Shown here piece after piece: positions 53,310-62,053 of a DNA stretch of 64,000 bases (positions are counted from its first letter, which is position 1; every line of letters starts with the position of its first letter). Below the pieces are notes generated by a model. That model did no database searches, was not told the origin of the DNA, and was given only the letters and a program-made list of their open reading frames with translations. The stretch is from Armatimonadota bacterium (GTDB lineage: Bacteria; Sysuimicrobiota; Sysuimicrobiia; Sysuimicrobiales; Humicultoraceae), in the NCBI GenBank assembly GCA_031459855.1, contig JAVKHP010000001.1, positions 2,890,309-2,954,308 of the forward strand, in the 5' to 3' direction. Made by a program: the position numbers and the translations under genes.

Positions 53310-53807
53310 ATGGCCGAGCAGCCAGCTTCCCCGCAGCAGCCGGCGTCAGGCACCGCACCGTCGCGCGAGGAGAAGATCGCCGCCCTGCGGGCCAAGGTCG
53401 AGGCGATGAAGGCGGCCCGGGCCGCGGCAGCGGGCGGCCAGCCGACCACCGCGGCGGCACCGGCGGCCACCGTCGAGGTCCCCGTCTCCTCGCTGAACCC
53501 CGGAGGCCGGCCCGGCGCCCCGCCCAAGACCGCGACGATCGAGGCCCTCGGCACGGTCAACCACAGCGTCGAGCTGCGGGCCGCGGCTACCGAGGACGAC
53601 AACATCAAGAAGTTGCTCGGCGGACTGGGCGCGTACCAGAACCCCCTGCGGGGCGGCGTCTGGCAGCTCGACTACCGCTACTACGCCGAGGCGTGCCGGC
53701 GCCTGGAAGCCGCGGGCTACACGATCAGCGAGCGCGACTACCTCGGACGGCCGCTCAAGGAGTGGCAGCCCGCCGCGCGCGGGTGGACCCGCGTGCGGCC
53801 GGCCTAG
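53310..53807 (+). CDS. orphan 165-residue protein of unknown function
   Basis: ATG 53310, with AAGGAGG five bases before it and a strong promoter upstream. The N-terminal ~70 residues are Ala/Pro/Gln-rich with a charged helix (REEKIAALRAKVEAMKAARA). The C-terminal ~95 are compact: TATIEALGTVNHSVELRAAAT, ENPLRGG-like YQNPLRGGVWQLDYRYYAEACRRL and GYTISERDYLGRPLKEWQP. I do not recognise the fold. It is the only plus-strand gene between 8880 and 62054, and converges on queA with stops adjacent (53807/53808). Confidence 0.75.
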   Translation: MAEQPASPQQPASGTAPSREEKIAALRAKVEAMKAARAAAAGGQPTTAAAPAATVEVPVSSLNPGGRPGAPPKTATIEALGTVNHSVELRAAATEDDNIKKLLGGLGAYQNPLRGGVWQLDYRYYAEACRRLEAAGYTISERDYLGRPLKEWQPAARGWTRVRPA

Positions 53808-54818
53808 TCAGACGATCAGCATCGCGTCGCCGAACGAGTAGAACCGGTAGCGGGCGCGGATCGCCTCGTCGTACGCGCGGAGGATCACCTCGCGCCCGGC
53901 GAACGCGCACACCAGCATGAGCAGGGTCGTGCGCGGCAGGTGGAAGTTGGTGACGAGGGCCTCCACGGCTCTGAACCGGTGCCCCGGCGCGATGAACAGC
54001 TCGGTCCAGCCCTCACCCGGCCGCACCTGGCCATCGGTGTCGACCGCGGTCTCCAGCGCCCGCACCGTGGACGTGCCCACGGCCACGAGCCGGCCCCGGC
54101 GTCCGTTGATGGCCGAGGCGGCAGCGGGGGACAGCGTGTAGTACTCCGGGTGCATCCGGTGGCTCGCCACGTCGGCGGCGGCGACCCGCTGGAACGTCCC
54201 CAGGCCGATGTGCAGGGTGAGTGCCACCACCGCGATCCCCTGCGCCTGCAGGCTTGCCAGCAGCGCCGGCGTGAAGTGCAGGCCGGCGGTGGGTGCGGCC
54301 ACCGCTCCGTCGGCGCGCGCGTACACCGTCTGGTATTCCTCCGGGGACACCAGCGGCTGGTGGATGTACGGCGGCAGGGGCGGCTCGCCGTACCGCCGCA
54401 TCAGCGCGGCCAGGTCGTCACCGGCGGCCGCGCGCACCAGGCGCCGGCCATCGGGCAGCCGCTCGCCCACGACGACCGGGTGCCCGCCGACGTGCACCAC
54501 CGACCCCGGCGGGAGCCGCCGGCCCGGTCGCACCAGCGCTTCCCACGCGGCGTGGTCTGCAGTGGGACGCAGCAACAGCAACTCCACGGCCCCACCCGTG
54601 GGCCGGTGGCCGCGCAGCCGGGCCGGGAGCACACGGGTGTCGTTGACCACCAGCACGTCGCCCGCACGCAGGTAGTCGCCGATCTCGCAGAACGTCCGGT
54701 GGGCCAGGGCCCCGGTGGCGCGGTCGACGACCAGCAAGCGCGCTGCGTCACGGGGCACCGCCGGGCGTTGCGCGATCAGCTCCGGCGGCAGCGCGTAGTC
54801 GAACTCCTCCAGTCGCAT
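53808..54818 (-). CDS. queA: S-adenosylmethionine:tRNA ribosyltransferase-isomerase QueA
   Basis: Makes epoxyqueuosine from preQ1-tRNA. 336 residues with EEFDYALPPELIAQRPA, VLVVNDTRVLPARLRG, PPYIHQPL, GAVAAPTAGLHFTPALL, ALTLHIGLGTFQRV, HPEYYTLSPAAA and TNFHLPRTTLLMLVCAF, all hallmarks. Complete. It follows spoIID in the minus-strand run; tgt lies 2.2 kb further on. Confidence 0.96.
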   Translation of the reverse strand: MRLEEFDYALPPELIAQRPAVPRDAARLLVVDRATGALAHRTFCEIGDYLRAGDVLVVNDTRVLPARLRGHRPTGGAVELLLLRPTADHAAWEALVRPGRRLPPGSVVHVGGHPVVVGERLPDGRRLVRAAAGDDLAALMRRYGEPPLPPYIHQPLVSPEEYQTVYARADGAVAAPTAGLHFTPALLASLQAQGIAVVALTLHIGLGTFQRVAAADVASHRMHPEYYTLSPAAASAINGRRGRLVAVGTSTVRALETAVDTDGQVRPGEGWTELFIAPGHRFRAVEALVTNFHLPRTTLLMLVCAFAGREVILRAYDEAIRARYRFYSFGDAMLIV

Positions 54819-54841
54819 ACCGCGCGGGCGCTGCGAGACCG

Positions 54842-56128
54842 TCAGGGCACGGTCCCGATGGTCACGCCGGTGTAGTAGTACCGCAGGATGTCCGGGTAGT
54901 CGCGGCCCTGGAGAGCCTGGCCGCGCGCGCCCCACTGGCTCATGCCCACCCCGTGCCCGGCGCCGCGGCCGCTGAACTCCACGACGCCATCACCCGCCGG
55001 CTGCACGGTGAACAGCGTGCTGCGCAGCACGCCAACCCCCAGGAGCGCGCGGAAGTCGACACCGCGCACGTCCGTGGCCCCGGTCGCGGCGTGCAGACGG
55101 ACCAGCAGCGCGCGGCCCGACGGGCTCGTCGCCGCCACCTCGATCCGCTGCAACCCCGCCACCGTCTTGCCCGCGCGCTGGAGCCGCGCTTCGAGGGCGC
55201 CCAGGTCCGCACGCACCGTCCAGCGGGAGGTCGGCGACTCCTGCGCGTACGGATCGGGCACGCCCCGCAGGTAGGGCTGCGCCGTGCCCCACACGTACTC
55301 GCTGCTCTCGGTGGCGCCGCCCGAGTCGCTGTGGTAGGCGGCGAACACCGGGCGTCCCTCGTACAGCATCACCAGGCCGCGCGTCGCGTCCACCGCCGCC
55401 GTCGTGCGCGGGTCCTCAGCCGCCACGCCGCCGTAGACCTGCGAGTCGGTGGTGGCCCGCACGTCGTAGCCCTCGGCGGCGAAGCGCCCCGCCCAGTAGA
55501 GGGCCAGCGACCGGGCGGCGATCGCCTGCGCGCGCAGCGCGGCCGGCGGCCAGCGCGGATCCATCTCGCTGCGAACCACGCCGTACAGGTACTCTTCCAG
55601 GTCGACCTCGTTGATCACGGCCAGCCCGCCCTGGAGGGCGCGGCGCAGCTCCAGCACGCCCCGGTACGGCCGCCCGTTGACCTGCAAGAAGCCGCTGCGG
55701 GGGACCAGCCGCACCGGGGCGGCGTAGACCACCCCGCCCAGGTCGATGCCCTGGGCGACGGCTCGTGTCTGCACGCGGCCGCCTTCTGCCGTCTCGCGCC
55801 GACCGGTGGGCAGCTCAACGATGTCGAACGGCCCCTCGGCGCCGATCGTCGCCGCGTCCACGGCAGGCAGCAACCCCACCCGGACGACCGTGCCGCTGGC
55901 GGGCTGCGCCGCAGCCGGTCCCTCCGCAAGACCACCTGCGCTTGCCGCGACGACCAGCGCCAGGCACATCCAGACGCCGGGAGACGCCCGGCCGGGCACA
56001 GCGATGTTCAGCGCATCGATGATCCGGCGCACCCACACGCCAGGGGACGCGCGACGGCGCGCGGTGGCCCGCCGCGCGCGCGGATGCCCCCACCACCGAC
56101 CAGAGAGACGACGGCGCACAGCCGGCAT
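54842..56128 (-). CDS. spoIID: SpoIID/LytB domain protein
   Basis: Amidase-enhancer or lytic transglycosylase of the SpoIID family. The domain is clear: GVLELRRALQGGLAVINEVDLEEYLYGVV, SEMDPRWPPAALRAQAIAARSLALY, AAYHSDSGGATESSEYVWG and GRGAGHGVGMSQWGARGQAL. The start is uncertain: ATG 56128 adds a 50-residue Arg-rich leader, GTG 56032 or ATG 55969 begins closer to the hydrophobic signal (CLALVVAASAGG). SpoIID in a ruv-queA cluster is the Firmicutes arrangement and also occurs in non-sporulating lineages; no other spore gene is seen. Confidence 0.88.
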   Translation of the reverse strand: MPAVRRRLSGRWWGHPRARRATARRRASPGVWVRRIIDALNIAVPGRASPGVWMCLALVVAASAGGLAEGPAAAQPASGTVVRVGLLPAVDAATIGAEGPFDIVELPTGRRETAEGGRVQTRAVAQGIDLGGVVYAAPVRLVPRSGFLQVNGRPYRGVLELRRALQGGLAVINEVDLEEYLYGVVRSEMDPRWPPAALRAQAIAARSLALYWAGRFAAEGYDVRATTDSQVYGGVAAEDPRTTAAVDATRGLVMLYEGRPVFAAYHSDSGGATESSEYVWGTAQPYLRGVPDPYAQESPTSRWTVRADLGALEARLQRAGKTVAGLQRIEVAATSPSGRALLVRLHAATGATDVRGVDFRALLGVGVLRSTLFTVQPAGDGVVEFSGRGAGHGVGMSQWGARGQALQGRDYPDILRYYYTGVTIGTVP

Positions 56129-56139
56129 GGGCTGAGGCG

Positions 56140-56364
56140 CTACCGGCGGAAGAGCAGGTTGAGCAGCACCGTCAGCAGCACGCTGACCAGGATCATGGTG
56201 CCAATGGGCACGTAGACGGTGAGGTGGGGCCGCTGGATGACGATGTCGCCCGGGACCCTTGGCAGGCGCGGCAGCAGCGTGAACGCCAGCCCGGCCACCA
56301 CCAGTACCACGCCCACGACCACCAGCACGCGGCCCAGCGAGGCGAACGGGGTCAGCTCGTCCAT
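56140..56364 (-). CDS. DUF2905 small membrane protein
   Basis: 74 residues, two helices ([22 protein letters not shown] and [22 protein letters not shown]) around [21 protein letters not shown], the DUF2905 signature (LPGDIVIRRGNFxFYFP). Its start lies inside the ruvB 3' end (13-base overlap). Typical ruvB-DUF2905-spoIID-queA order. Unknown function. Confidence 0.85.
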   Translation of the reverse strand: MDELTPFASLGRVLVVVGVVLVVAGLAFTLLPRLPRVPGDIVIQRPHLTVYVPIGTMILVSVLLTVLLNLLFRR

Positions 56365-57389
56365 AGGCTCCCCTGCTGGCCCGAGGTCCGCAGGGCCTCG
56401 GGCGGCTCCAGGCCGAGGTGCGCGTACGCTGCCGCGGTGGCGCGGCGGCCACTGGGCGTGCGCACGATCAACCCGGCCTTGAGCAGGAAGGGTTCCACCA
56501 CCTCCTCCAGCGTCTCGACGTCCTCGTGCAGGGAGGCTGCCAGGGCCTCGATCCCGGCGGGCCCACCCTGGTAGGTCTGGATCAGGGTGCGCAGCAGTTC
56601 GCGGTCCAGGGCATCGAGCCCCAGGTGGTCGACGCCCTCGAACTCCAGCGCCTCGCGCGCGACCGCCAGGGTGATGACGCCCCCGGCGCGCACCTGGGCG
56701 AAGTCACGCACGCGCCGCAGCAACCGGTTGGCGATCCGGGGCGTGCCCCGCGACCGCCGGGCGATCTCCACGGCGCCGTCGGGCTCGATCGGCACCTGGA
56801 GGATCTGTGCCGACCGCTGCACGATGCGCGTGAGCTCGTCCACCGCGAAGAAGTCCAGGTGGTGGAGGATCCCAAAGCGCTCGCGCAACGGCGACGAGAG
56901 CAGCCCCGCCCGGGTGGTGGCCCCGATCAGCGTGAACGGCCGCAGCCGGTAGCGCAGCGTGCGGGCGTGCTGGCCGCGGTCGAGCACGAAGTTCACGCAG
57001 AAGTCCTCCATGGCCGGGTAGAGCAGCTCCTCCACGCTGCGGGACAGGCGGTGGATCTCGTCGATGAAGAGCACGTCGCCGGCGTTGAGGTTGGTCAGGA
57101 TGCCCATCAGGTCGCCCCCGCGCTCGAGCGCCGGCCCGCTGGTGGTCACGAGCTCGGCCCCCATCTCGTGGGCGATGACCCCTGCCAGCGTGGTCTTGCC
57201 CAGCCCGGGCGGGCCGTGGAGCAGGACGTGGTCGACCGCCTCGCCCCGGGCCCGGGCCGCCTCGATGCTGATGCGCAGGCCCTCGATGACGCGCTGCTGG
57301 CCGATGCACTCGTCCAGGGTCTGCGGGCGCAGGCTGCGGAGCACCTGCTCCTCCTCGACGCTCTGCGGGTCGAGCCGGTGTCGCGTCAC
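56352..57389 (-). CDS. ruvB: Holliday junction branch migration helicase RuvB
   Basis: 345-residue AAA+ motor: [19 protein letters not shown], Walker [21 protein letters not shown], Walker [24 protein letters not shown], sensor 1 [21 protein letters not shown], and a winged-helix C-terminus with [17 protein letters not shown]. Start overlaps the ruvA stop (ATGA). Confidence 0.97.
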   Translation of the reverse strand: MTRHRLDPQSVEEEQVLRSLRPQTLDECIGQQRVIEGLRISIEAARARGEAVDHVLLHGPPGLGKTTLAGVIAHEMGAELVTTSGPALERGGDLMGILTNLNAGDVLFIDEIHRLSRSVEELLYPAMEDFCVNFVLDRGQHARTLRYRLRPFTLIGATTRAGLLSSPLRERFGILHHLDFFAVDELTRIVQRSAQILQVPIEPDGAVEIARRSRGTPRIANRLLRRVRDFAQVRAGGVITLAVAREALEFEGVDHLGLDALDRELLRTLIQTYQGGPAGIEALAASLHEDVETLEEVVEPFLLKAGLIVRTPSGRRATAAAYAHLGLEPPEALRTSGQQGSLWTS

Positions 57390-58003
57390 GCCGTCGCCTC
57401 CCGCTGGAGCCGGTAGACTTCCTGGAACAGGGCCTCGGCCGAGTCGAGGTGGGGCGCCCGGCGGAGCGCTTCGTTCACCATGCGGCGGGCCTCCGCCAGG
57501 CGGTGCCCGAGCTGGCGCGTCAGCACCTGGACGACCTCCTCCTTGAAGTCGGCCGGCGCCGGCTGCGGCGGGACCTCCTCCCGCAACAGGGCGTACTTCC
57601 CCATTTTCCCGTGCAGCGCCGCCACCACCTTCTCCGCCGTGCGGCTGCCGATGCCGGGCAGCCGCCGCAGGAAGGCCACGTCGCGGCGCTCGATGGCATC
57701 GGCGATCTCGTGCACCGGCCGGACCATGGCGCGCACGGCCTTGGTCGGCCCCAGTCCCTCGACGGTCAGGAAGCGCTCGAAGAACTCCTGCTCGACTTCC
57801 CGCAGGAACCCGACCAGTACGGGCCTGGGCTGGTTGGGCGTGGCCTGGTAGGACACGAAGAGCTCCACCTCGACGTCGTCGCCCGCGGGCAGCTGGGCCT
57901 CCACCACCGGGGGCAGGGCCACCTCGTAGCCCACCCCGCCGGCGTCGACCAGGATCGTCCCGTCGCGCCGGCGGCGCACGCGGCCGCGCAGGTACCCGAT
58001 CAT
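57386..58003 (-). CDS. ruvA: Holliday junction DNA-binding protein RuvA
   Basis: 205 residues: N-terminal OB fold [28 protein letters not shown], tandem helix-hairpin-helix motifs ([33 protein letters not shown]), and the C-terminal domain that contacts RuvB. ruvA begins 4 bases after ruvC ends. Confidence 0.96.
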   Translation of the reverse strand: MIGYLRGRVRRRRDGTILVDAGGVGYEVALPPVVEAQLPAGDDVEVELFVSYQATPNQPRPVLVGFLREVEQEFFERFLTVEGLGPTKAVRAMVRPVHEIADAIERRDVAFLRRLPGIGSRTAEKVVAALHGKMGKYALLREEVPPQPAPADFKEEVVQVLTRQLGHRLAEARRMVNEALRRAPHLDSAEALFQEVYRLQREATA

Positions 58004-58007
58004 CGGC

Positions 58008-58550
58008 TCATCCGCGGATCGCCCCGAGCCGCAGCAGTCCTGTGTACGCCAGGGCCAGCGCGTCGGCCGCGTGGCCGTTGCGGATCGCGCCCACCCGCAG
58101 CAGGCGGCGCAGTGCGGTCTGCACCTGCGCCTTGCTCGCCCGTCCCGAGCCCGTCACGGCGTACTTGACGGCGGCCGGCGCCAGGGCCACCGTGCGGACT
58201 CCCGCCGCCGCCGCGGCGGCGCAGAGCACGCCACGGACGTGCCCGAGCACGACGGCCGTCCGCGGGAACCGCGCGTGCGCGAAAACGTCCTCGAGCACGA
58301 GGAGCTCGGGGCGCAGGTCGCGCAGCAGCGCCTCGACGTCGCGGTGGAGCTGGAGCAGCCGGGCGCCCAGGTCGCGTCCTGCGGTGGCCAGCACGCCCGT
58401 CTCCACCACCACCGGCTGGCCCGCCTCGGCCCGCAGCGCCGCGTAGCCGGTGGCCCGCAGGCCGGGGTCGCACCCCAGGACGACGCCGCCGTGGGACGAA
58501 AATGGCGCAACGGCGACGAAGGTGCGACGGAGCGGCGGCGCCAGCGTCAT
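58008..58550 (-). CDS. ruvC: Holliday junction resolvase RuvC
   Basis: 180 residues; four acidic catalytic residues are traceable in VVLGCDPGLRATGYA (Asp), LLVLEDVFAHAR (Glu) and NGHAADALALAYT (two Asp/His region), with the conserved KYAVTGSGRASKAQVQ loop. The ~20 N-terminal residues before GGVVLGCDPG may be an over-extension. First gene of ruvCAB. Confidence 0.94.
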   Translation of the reverse strand: MTLAPPLRRTFVAVAPFSSHGGVVLGCDPGLRATGYAALRAEAGQPVVVETGVLATAGRDLGARLLQLHRDVEALLRDLRPELLVLEDVFAHARFPRTAVVLGHVRGVLCAAAAAAGVRTVALAPAAVKYAVTGSGRASKAQVQTALRRLLRVGAIRNGHAADALALAYTGLLRLGAIRG

Positions 58551-58580
58551 CGGGTCCGCAGGGAGGCTACGACACGCCCG

Positions 58581-59321
58581 TCAACCTACCTGCTGCAGGA
58601 TCTCGTCCGGGATGTCGAAGTTGGCGTACACGTGCTGGACGTCGTCCAGGTCCTCCAGCGCCTCCAGCAGGCGCAGTACCGCCTGGGCGTCCTTGCCCTC
58701 CACCCGCACCGTGGTCTTGGGCGTCATGCGGATCTCGGCAGCCGTCACCGCCAGGCCGCGCTCGGCCAGCGCCTGCTTCACGCGGAACGTCTCCTCGGGC
58801 CGGGTGATGATCTCGAACCCCTCGTCGGTGGCGCGCACGTCTTCCCCGCCGACCTCCATGGCGGCCAGCAGCACGTCGTCCTCGGTGAGGCCGTTGCGCG
58901 CGACGACCACGGTGCCGTGCCGCTCGAACATCCACGCCACCGACCCACCCAGGTTGCCGCCGTGGCGGCTGAAGACCGCGCGGACCTCGCCGGCGGTCCG
59001 GTTGCGGTTGTCGGTGAGGGCCTCCACCAGCACCGCCACACCCCCGGGCGCGAAGCCCTCGTAGTAGACGGTCTCGTAGTGGGTCCCGGCCAGCTCGCCG
59101 GCACCACGCTGGATCGCCCGCTGGATGTTGTCGTTGGGCATGCCCGCGTCGCGGGCGCGTTCGATGGCGGCGCGCAACCGCGCGTTGGCCTCGGGGTTGC
59201 TCCCGCCTTCCTTGGCCGCCACGCTGATCTCCCGCGAGATCTTGCTGAACAGCTTGCCGCGCACCAGGTCCATCTTCTGCTTCTTGATGCGGATGTTGTG
59301 CCACTTGGAATGGCCGGACAT
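58581..59321 (-). CDS. yebC: YebC/PmpR family translational/transcriptional regulator
   Basis: 246 residues with MSGHSKWHNIRIKKQKMDLV, KLFSKISREISVAAKEGG, AGMPNDNIQRAIQRG and GEVRAVFSRHGGNLGGSVAWMFER, all typical. Members help ribosomes with polyproline stretches or act as DNA-binding regulators. It precedes ruvC by 30 bases, the standard order. Confidence 0.96.
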   Translation of the reverse strand: MSGHSKWHNIRIKKQKMDLVRGKLFSKISREISVAAKEGGSNPEANARLRAAIERARDAGMPNDNIQRAIQRGAGELAGTHYETVYYEGFAPGGVAVLVEALTDNRNRTAGEVRAVFSRHGGNLGGSVAWMFERHGTVVVARNGLTEDDVLLAAMEVGGEDVRATDEGFEIITRPEETFRVKQALAERGLAVTAAEIRMTPKTTVRVEGKDAQAVLRLLEALEDLDDVQHVYANFDIPDEILQQVG

Positions 59322-59504
59322 GGACTCCCACCTCCGCCGCCGGGATGACCGACAGCCCGTTCCGCTCTCTATGCTACCGCATCCTCCCCGATGGACGCAC
59401 GGCCGGCCCGCGGGCGCACGCCGCTGCCGGTCCGGGCCCGGGACGGCGCCGGGACGCCGCCACGGCCGCGCTGCCGTGGACCCGAATGGCGCGCAGCGCG
59501 CCGC

Positions 59505-61817
59505 TCAGGGAAGGCCGACCAGCACCGAGCGGGACGCGCGCGCGCCGGAGAGGGCCAGGGCCGAGACGGTGACGACGTAGCGCGTGCCGGGGGAACGGAC
59601 GGCGGGCGTGAACTCGTAGCTGAACCGACCGGCGGCGTCGGTCTGCATGGACACTTCCACGAGCTTCTGCAGACCGCCGTCGGTCCGCGCCGCCACCGCG
59701 ATGGTCACCATGGCGCCGGGCGCCGACGTGCCGGCGATGACGAAGGGCGGAGTCAGGGGCTCGCCCTCGCGCGGCTGGAGGACGACCAGCGGCGCGGCCT
59801 CGGCGCCGGGCTGCTCCGGCGGTGGCTCGCTGTGCGACGGCGCGGACGCCCGGGTGAAAACCTCGCGGCGCGGGTGCGGGCACGCCGGGGTGGCCAGCTG
59901 CCACGAACCCGCGCACACCGTCGTCACCACCACGCCCTCGGGCGGCGTCCAGTCGTCGGGCGGATGGGGCTGCGTCGCCGGCTTCATGAACGCCGCCCAG
60001 ATCTCGGCCGGCAGGCCCCCGCCCACGACCCGCCGCATGGGGGTGTTGTCGTCGTTGCCGACCCAGACCGCGGTGGACAGGTAGGGGGTGTACCCGACGA
60101 ACCAGGCGTTGCGGTAGTCGTCGGTCGTGCCGGTCTTGCCCGCCGCGGGACGGCCGATGGCCGCGGCGCGGCCGGTGCCCCGTTCGATGACGCCCTTGAG
60201 GAGGTCGGTCATCACGTACGCCACGTCGGGCTCCAGGGCCAGCTCGCGGCGCGGCCGGTGCTCTTCCAGCACCTTGCCGCGGGCGTCGGTGACCTTCAGG
60301 ATCGCCAGCGGGTGCACCCGCAATCCGCCGTTCGCCAGCGCGGCGAACGCCGCGCTCATCTCCAGGGGCGTGACGTCGGCCGACCCCAGGGCAAGCGAGA
60401 GCACCGGCTCAAGCCGGCTCTCGATCCCCATCTTCCGGGCGGTCTCCACCACCGCGGCGGGTCCCAGTTCGGCGATCATGCGCGCGGCAGGCACGTTGAT
60501 CGACTGCTCCAGCGCCCGGCGCAGCGTCACCGGCCCGGAGAACTTCCCGTCGTAGTTCTTCGGAGTCCACGGCGGGGCACCGGGGATGCGGTAGGTGACG
60601 GGGGCGTCCTCCAGGATGCGAGTGGGGGGGATCCCGCGGGCGATGGCCGTGGTGTACACGAAAACTTTGAACGCCGACCCCGGCTGGCGGCGCGCCTGCC
60701 AGGCGCGGTTGAACTGCGAGCGGGCGAAGTCGGCGCCCCCGATCATGGCGCGGATCGCGCCGGTGCGCGGATCGAGGGCGACCAGGGCTGCCTGCGTGGC
60801 GTTCAGGCGCCGCCGCGCCGCGGCCTCCAGGCCGCGGCGCACGGCCTGCTCGGCCAGGGCCTGGAGGCGGGGATCGAGCGTGGTGTACACCTGCAGTCCG
60901 CCCTTGTAGACCAGGTCCTCGCCGTAGGTCTCCAGCAGCCTGGTGAGGATGAACGAGACGAAGTAGGGCGCGCGGATGCCGACGAGCCCGGCGTTGGACG
61001 CCGGCGCCAGCTGGATCGGCGCGGCGCGCGCCGCGGCGGCCTGCGCCGGGGTGATGTAGCCCAGCTGCACCATGCGCTGCAGCACCAGCGCCTGACGCGC
61101 CCTGGCCAGCGCCAGGTTGCGGTAGGGTGAGTAGACCGACGGCGCACGGATCAGGCCGGCCAGGAGGGCCGCCTCGGCCAGCGTGAGGTCCCGGGCCGAC
61201 TTCCCGAAGTAGACCTGGGCCGCCATCTCCACGCCGTACGCGCCCTGCCCGAAGTAGACCAGGTTGAGGTAGCGTTCCAGGATCTCGTCCTTGGTGAGAC
61301 GCCGTTCGATCTCGACGGCCAGCAGCATCTCGGCGACCTTACGGGAGAAGGCCCGCTCCTGGCTGAGGAAGAGGTTGCGGGCCAGCTGCTGGGTGATGGT
61401 GCTCCCGCCCTCCACCACCTGCCCCTCCCGCAGGTTGCGCCACACCGCCCGGGCGATGCCGCGCGGGTCGACGCCCCGGTGGGCGTAGAACCGCTCGTCC
61501 TCGATGGCGATCACGGCCTGCTGCAGCGTCAGGGGGATCGCGGCCAGCGGCACGATGCGCCGGTTCTCGCGGTACAGGGAGGCGATCAGCTCGCCGTTCT
61601 CGGCGTAGATGCGCGTGGTCTGACTGGGCGGCGCGTAGAGCCGGGAGACGTCGTGGACCTGGCGCCCGACCGCCACCGCCACGCCCAGCGCCACGCCGCC
61701 GCCGACCAGCGCCACGGCGCCGATCAGTGCCAGCACCACGAGCACAGCCGTCCAGGACAGGCGCCAGGCACGGGCGGGACGGCGAGCACGGAGGCGGGAA
61801 CGGCCAGGACGCGGCAT
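59505..61817 (-). CDS. class A penicillin-binding protein (PBP1A type)
   Basis: Bifunctional peptidoglycan glycosyltransferase and transpeptidase, 770 residues. Basic cytoplasmic start, anchor helix, GT51 domain (AIEDERFYAHRGVDPRGIARA, GGSTITQQLARNLFLSQER, EIERRLTKDEILERYLNLVYFGQGAYGVE), transpeptidase with GSAFKVFVY (SxxK), SIN and GKTGTTDDYRNAWFVGY (KTG). The C-terminal ~110 residues form a Pro-rich linker and a Big-type/fibronectin-like domain (PFVIAGTSAPGAMVTIAVAA). Divergent from proB. Confidence 0.95.
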   Translation of the reverse strand: MPRPGRSRLRARRPARAWRLSWTAVLVVLALIGAVALVGGGVALGVAVAVGRQVHDVSRLYAPPSQTTRIYAENGELIASLYRENRRIVPLAAIPLTLQQAVIAIEDERFYAHRGVDPRGIARAVWRNLREGQVVEGGSTITQQLARNLFLSQERAFSRKVAEMLLAVEIERRLTKDEILERYLNLVYFGQGAYGVEMAAQVYFGKSARDLTLAEAALLAGLIRAPSVYSPYRNLALARARQALVLQRMVQLGYITPAQAAAARAAPIQLAPASNAGLVGIRAPYFVSFILTRLLETYGEDLVYKGGLQVYTTLDPRLQALAEQAVRRGLEAAARRRLNATQAALVALDPRTGAIRAMIGGADFARSQFNRAWQARRQPGSAFKVFVYTTAIARGIPPTRILEDAPVTYRIPGAPPWTPKNYDGKFSGPVTLRRALEQSINVPAARMIAELGPAAVVETARKMGIESRLEPVLSLALGSADVTPLEMSAAFAALANGGLRVHPLAILKVTDARGKVLEEHRPRRELALEPDVAYVMTDLLKGVIERGTGRAAAIGRPAAGKTGTTDDYRNAWFVGYTPYLSTAVWVGNDDNTPMRRVVGGGLPAEIWAAFMKPATQPHPPDDWTPPEGVVVTTVCAGSWQLATPACPHPRREVFTRASAPSHSEPPPEQPGAEAAPLVVLQPREGEPLTPPFVIAGTSAPGAMVTIAVAARTDGGLQKLVEVSMQTDAAGRFSYEFTPAVRSPGTRYVVTVSALALSGARASRSVLVGLP

Positions 61818-61888
61818 GCACCACCTGGGCCCCGCCGAACGCGGGGCGACGATTTATTCTAGCATATTTCCCTCTCGTTCCCCCTCTC

Positions 61889-61940
61889 GCCTCCGTCGGA
61901 CCCCCTCGTGCCTCCGTCGGGCCCCTCGTGCCTCCGTCGG
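61889..61940. repeat. three-copy tandem repeat in the divergent PBP1A-proB region
   Basis: The unit GCCTCCGTCGG plus a CCCCTCGT-type tail occurs at 61889, 61910 and 61930, i.e. at 20-21 base intervals (about two helical turns). The preceding CCCTCTCGTT/CCCCCTCTCGCC looks like a decayed further copy. It lies just upstream of the PBP1A gene (minus) and ~60-160 bases before proB (plus). It could be a set of regulator sites or simply a slippage repeat. Confidence 0.6.
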
Positions 61941-61990
61941 GACCGGGGTGACGAGCATGCGGGGCCATCCCGGCCATCCCGAGAGCGCGC

Positions 61991-62019
61991 TTGACCGGCG
62001 CGCGGCGGCGTGTTACGGT
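61991..62019 (+). promoter_or_regulatory. putative promoter of proB
   Basis: TTGACC (61991-61996), 17 bases, TACGGT (62014-62019), then a ~30-base leader with AGAGGAG before ATG 62054. On the other strand TAGAAT (61861-61856) is a possible -10 for PBP1A with a weak -35. Confidence 0.5.
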
Positions 62020-62053
62020 CCTCTCGATTTCCGGCACGTCGTCAGAGGAGTCG

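Noticed and set aside
54842-56364. Evidence for sporulation from SpoIID
   Set aside because: SpoIID-domain proteins occur in many non-sporulating bacteria and no other sporulation gene is present in the window.
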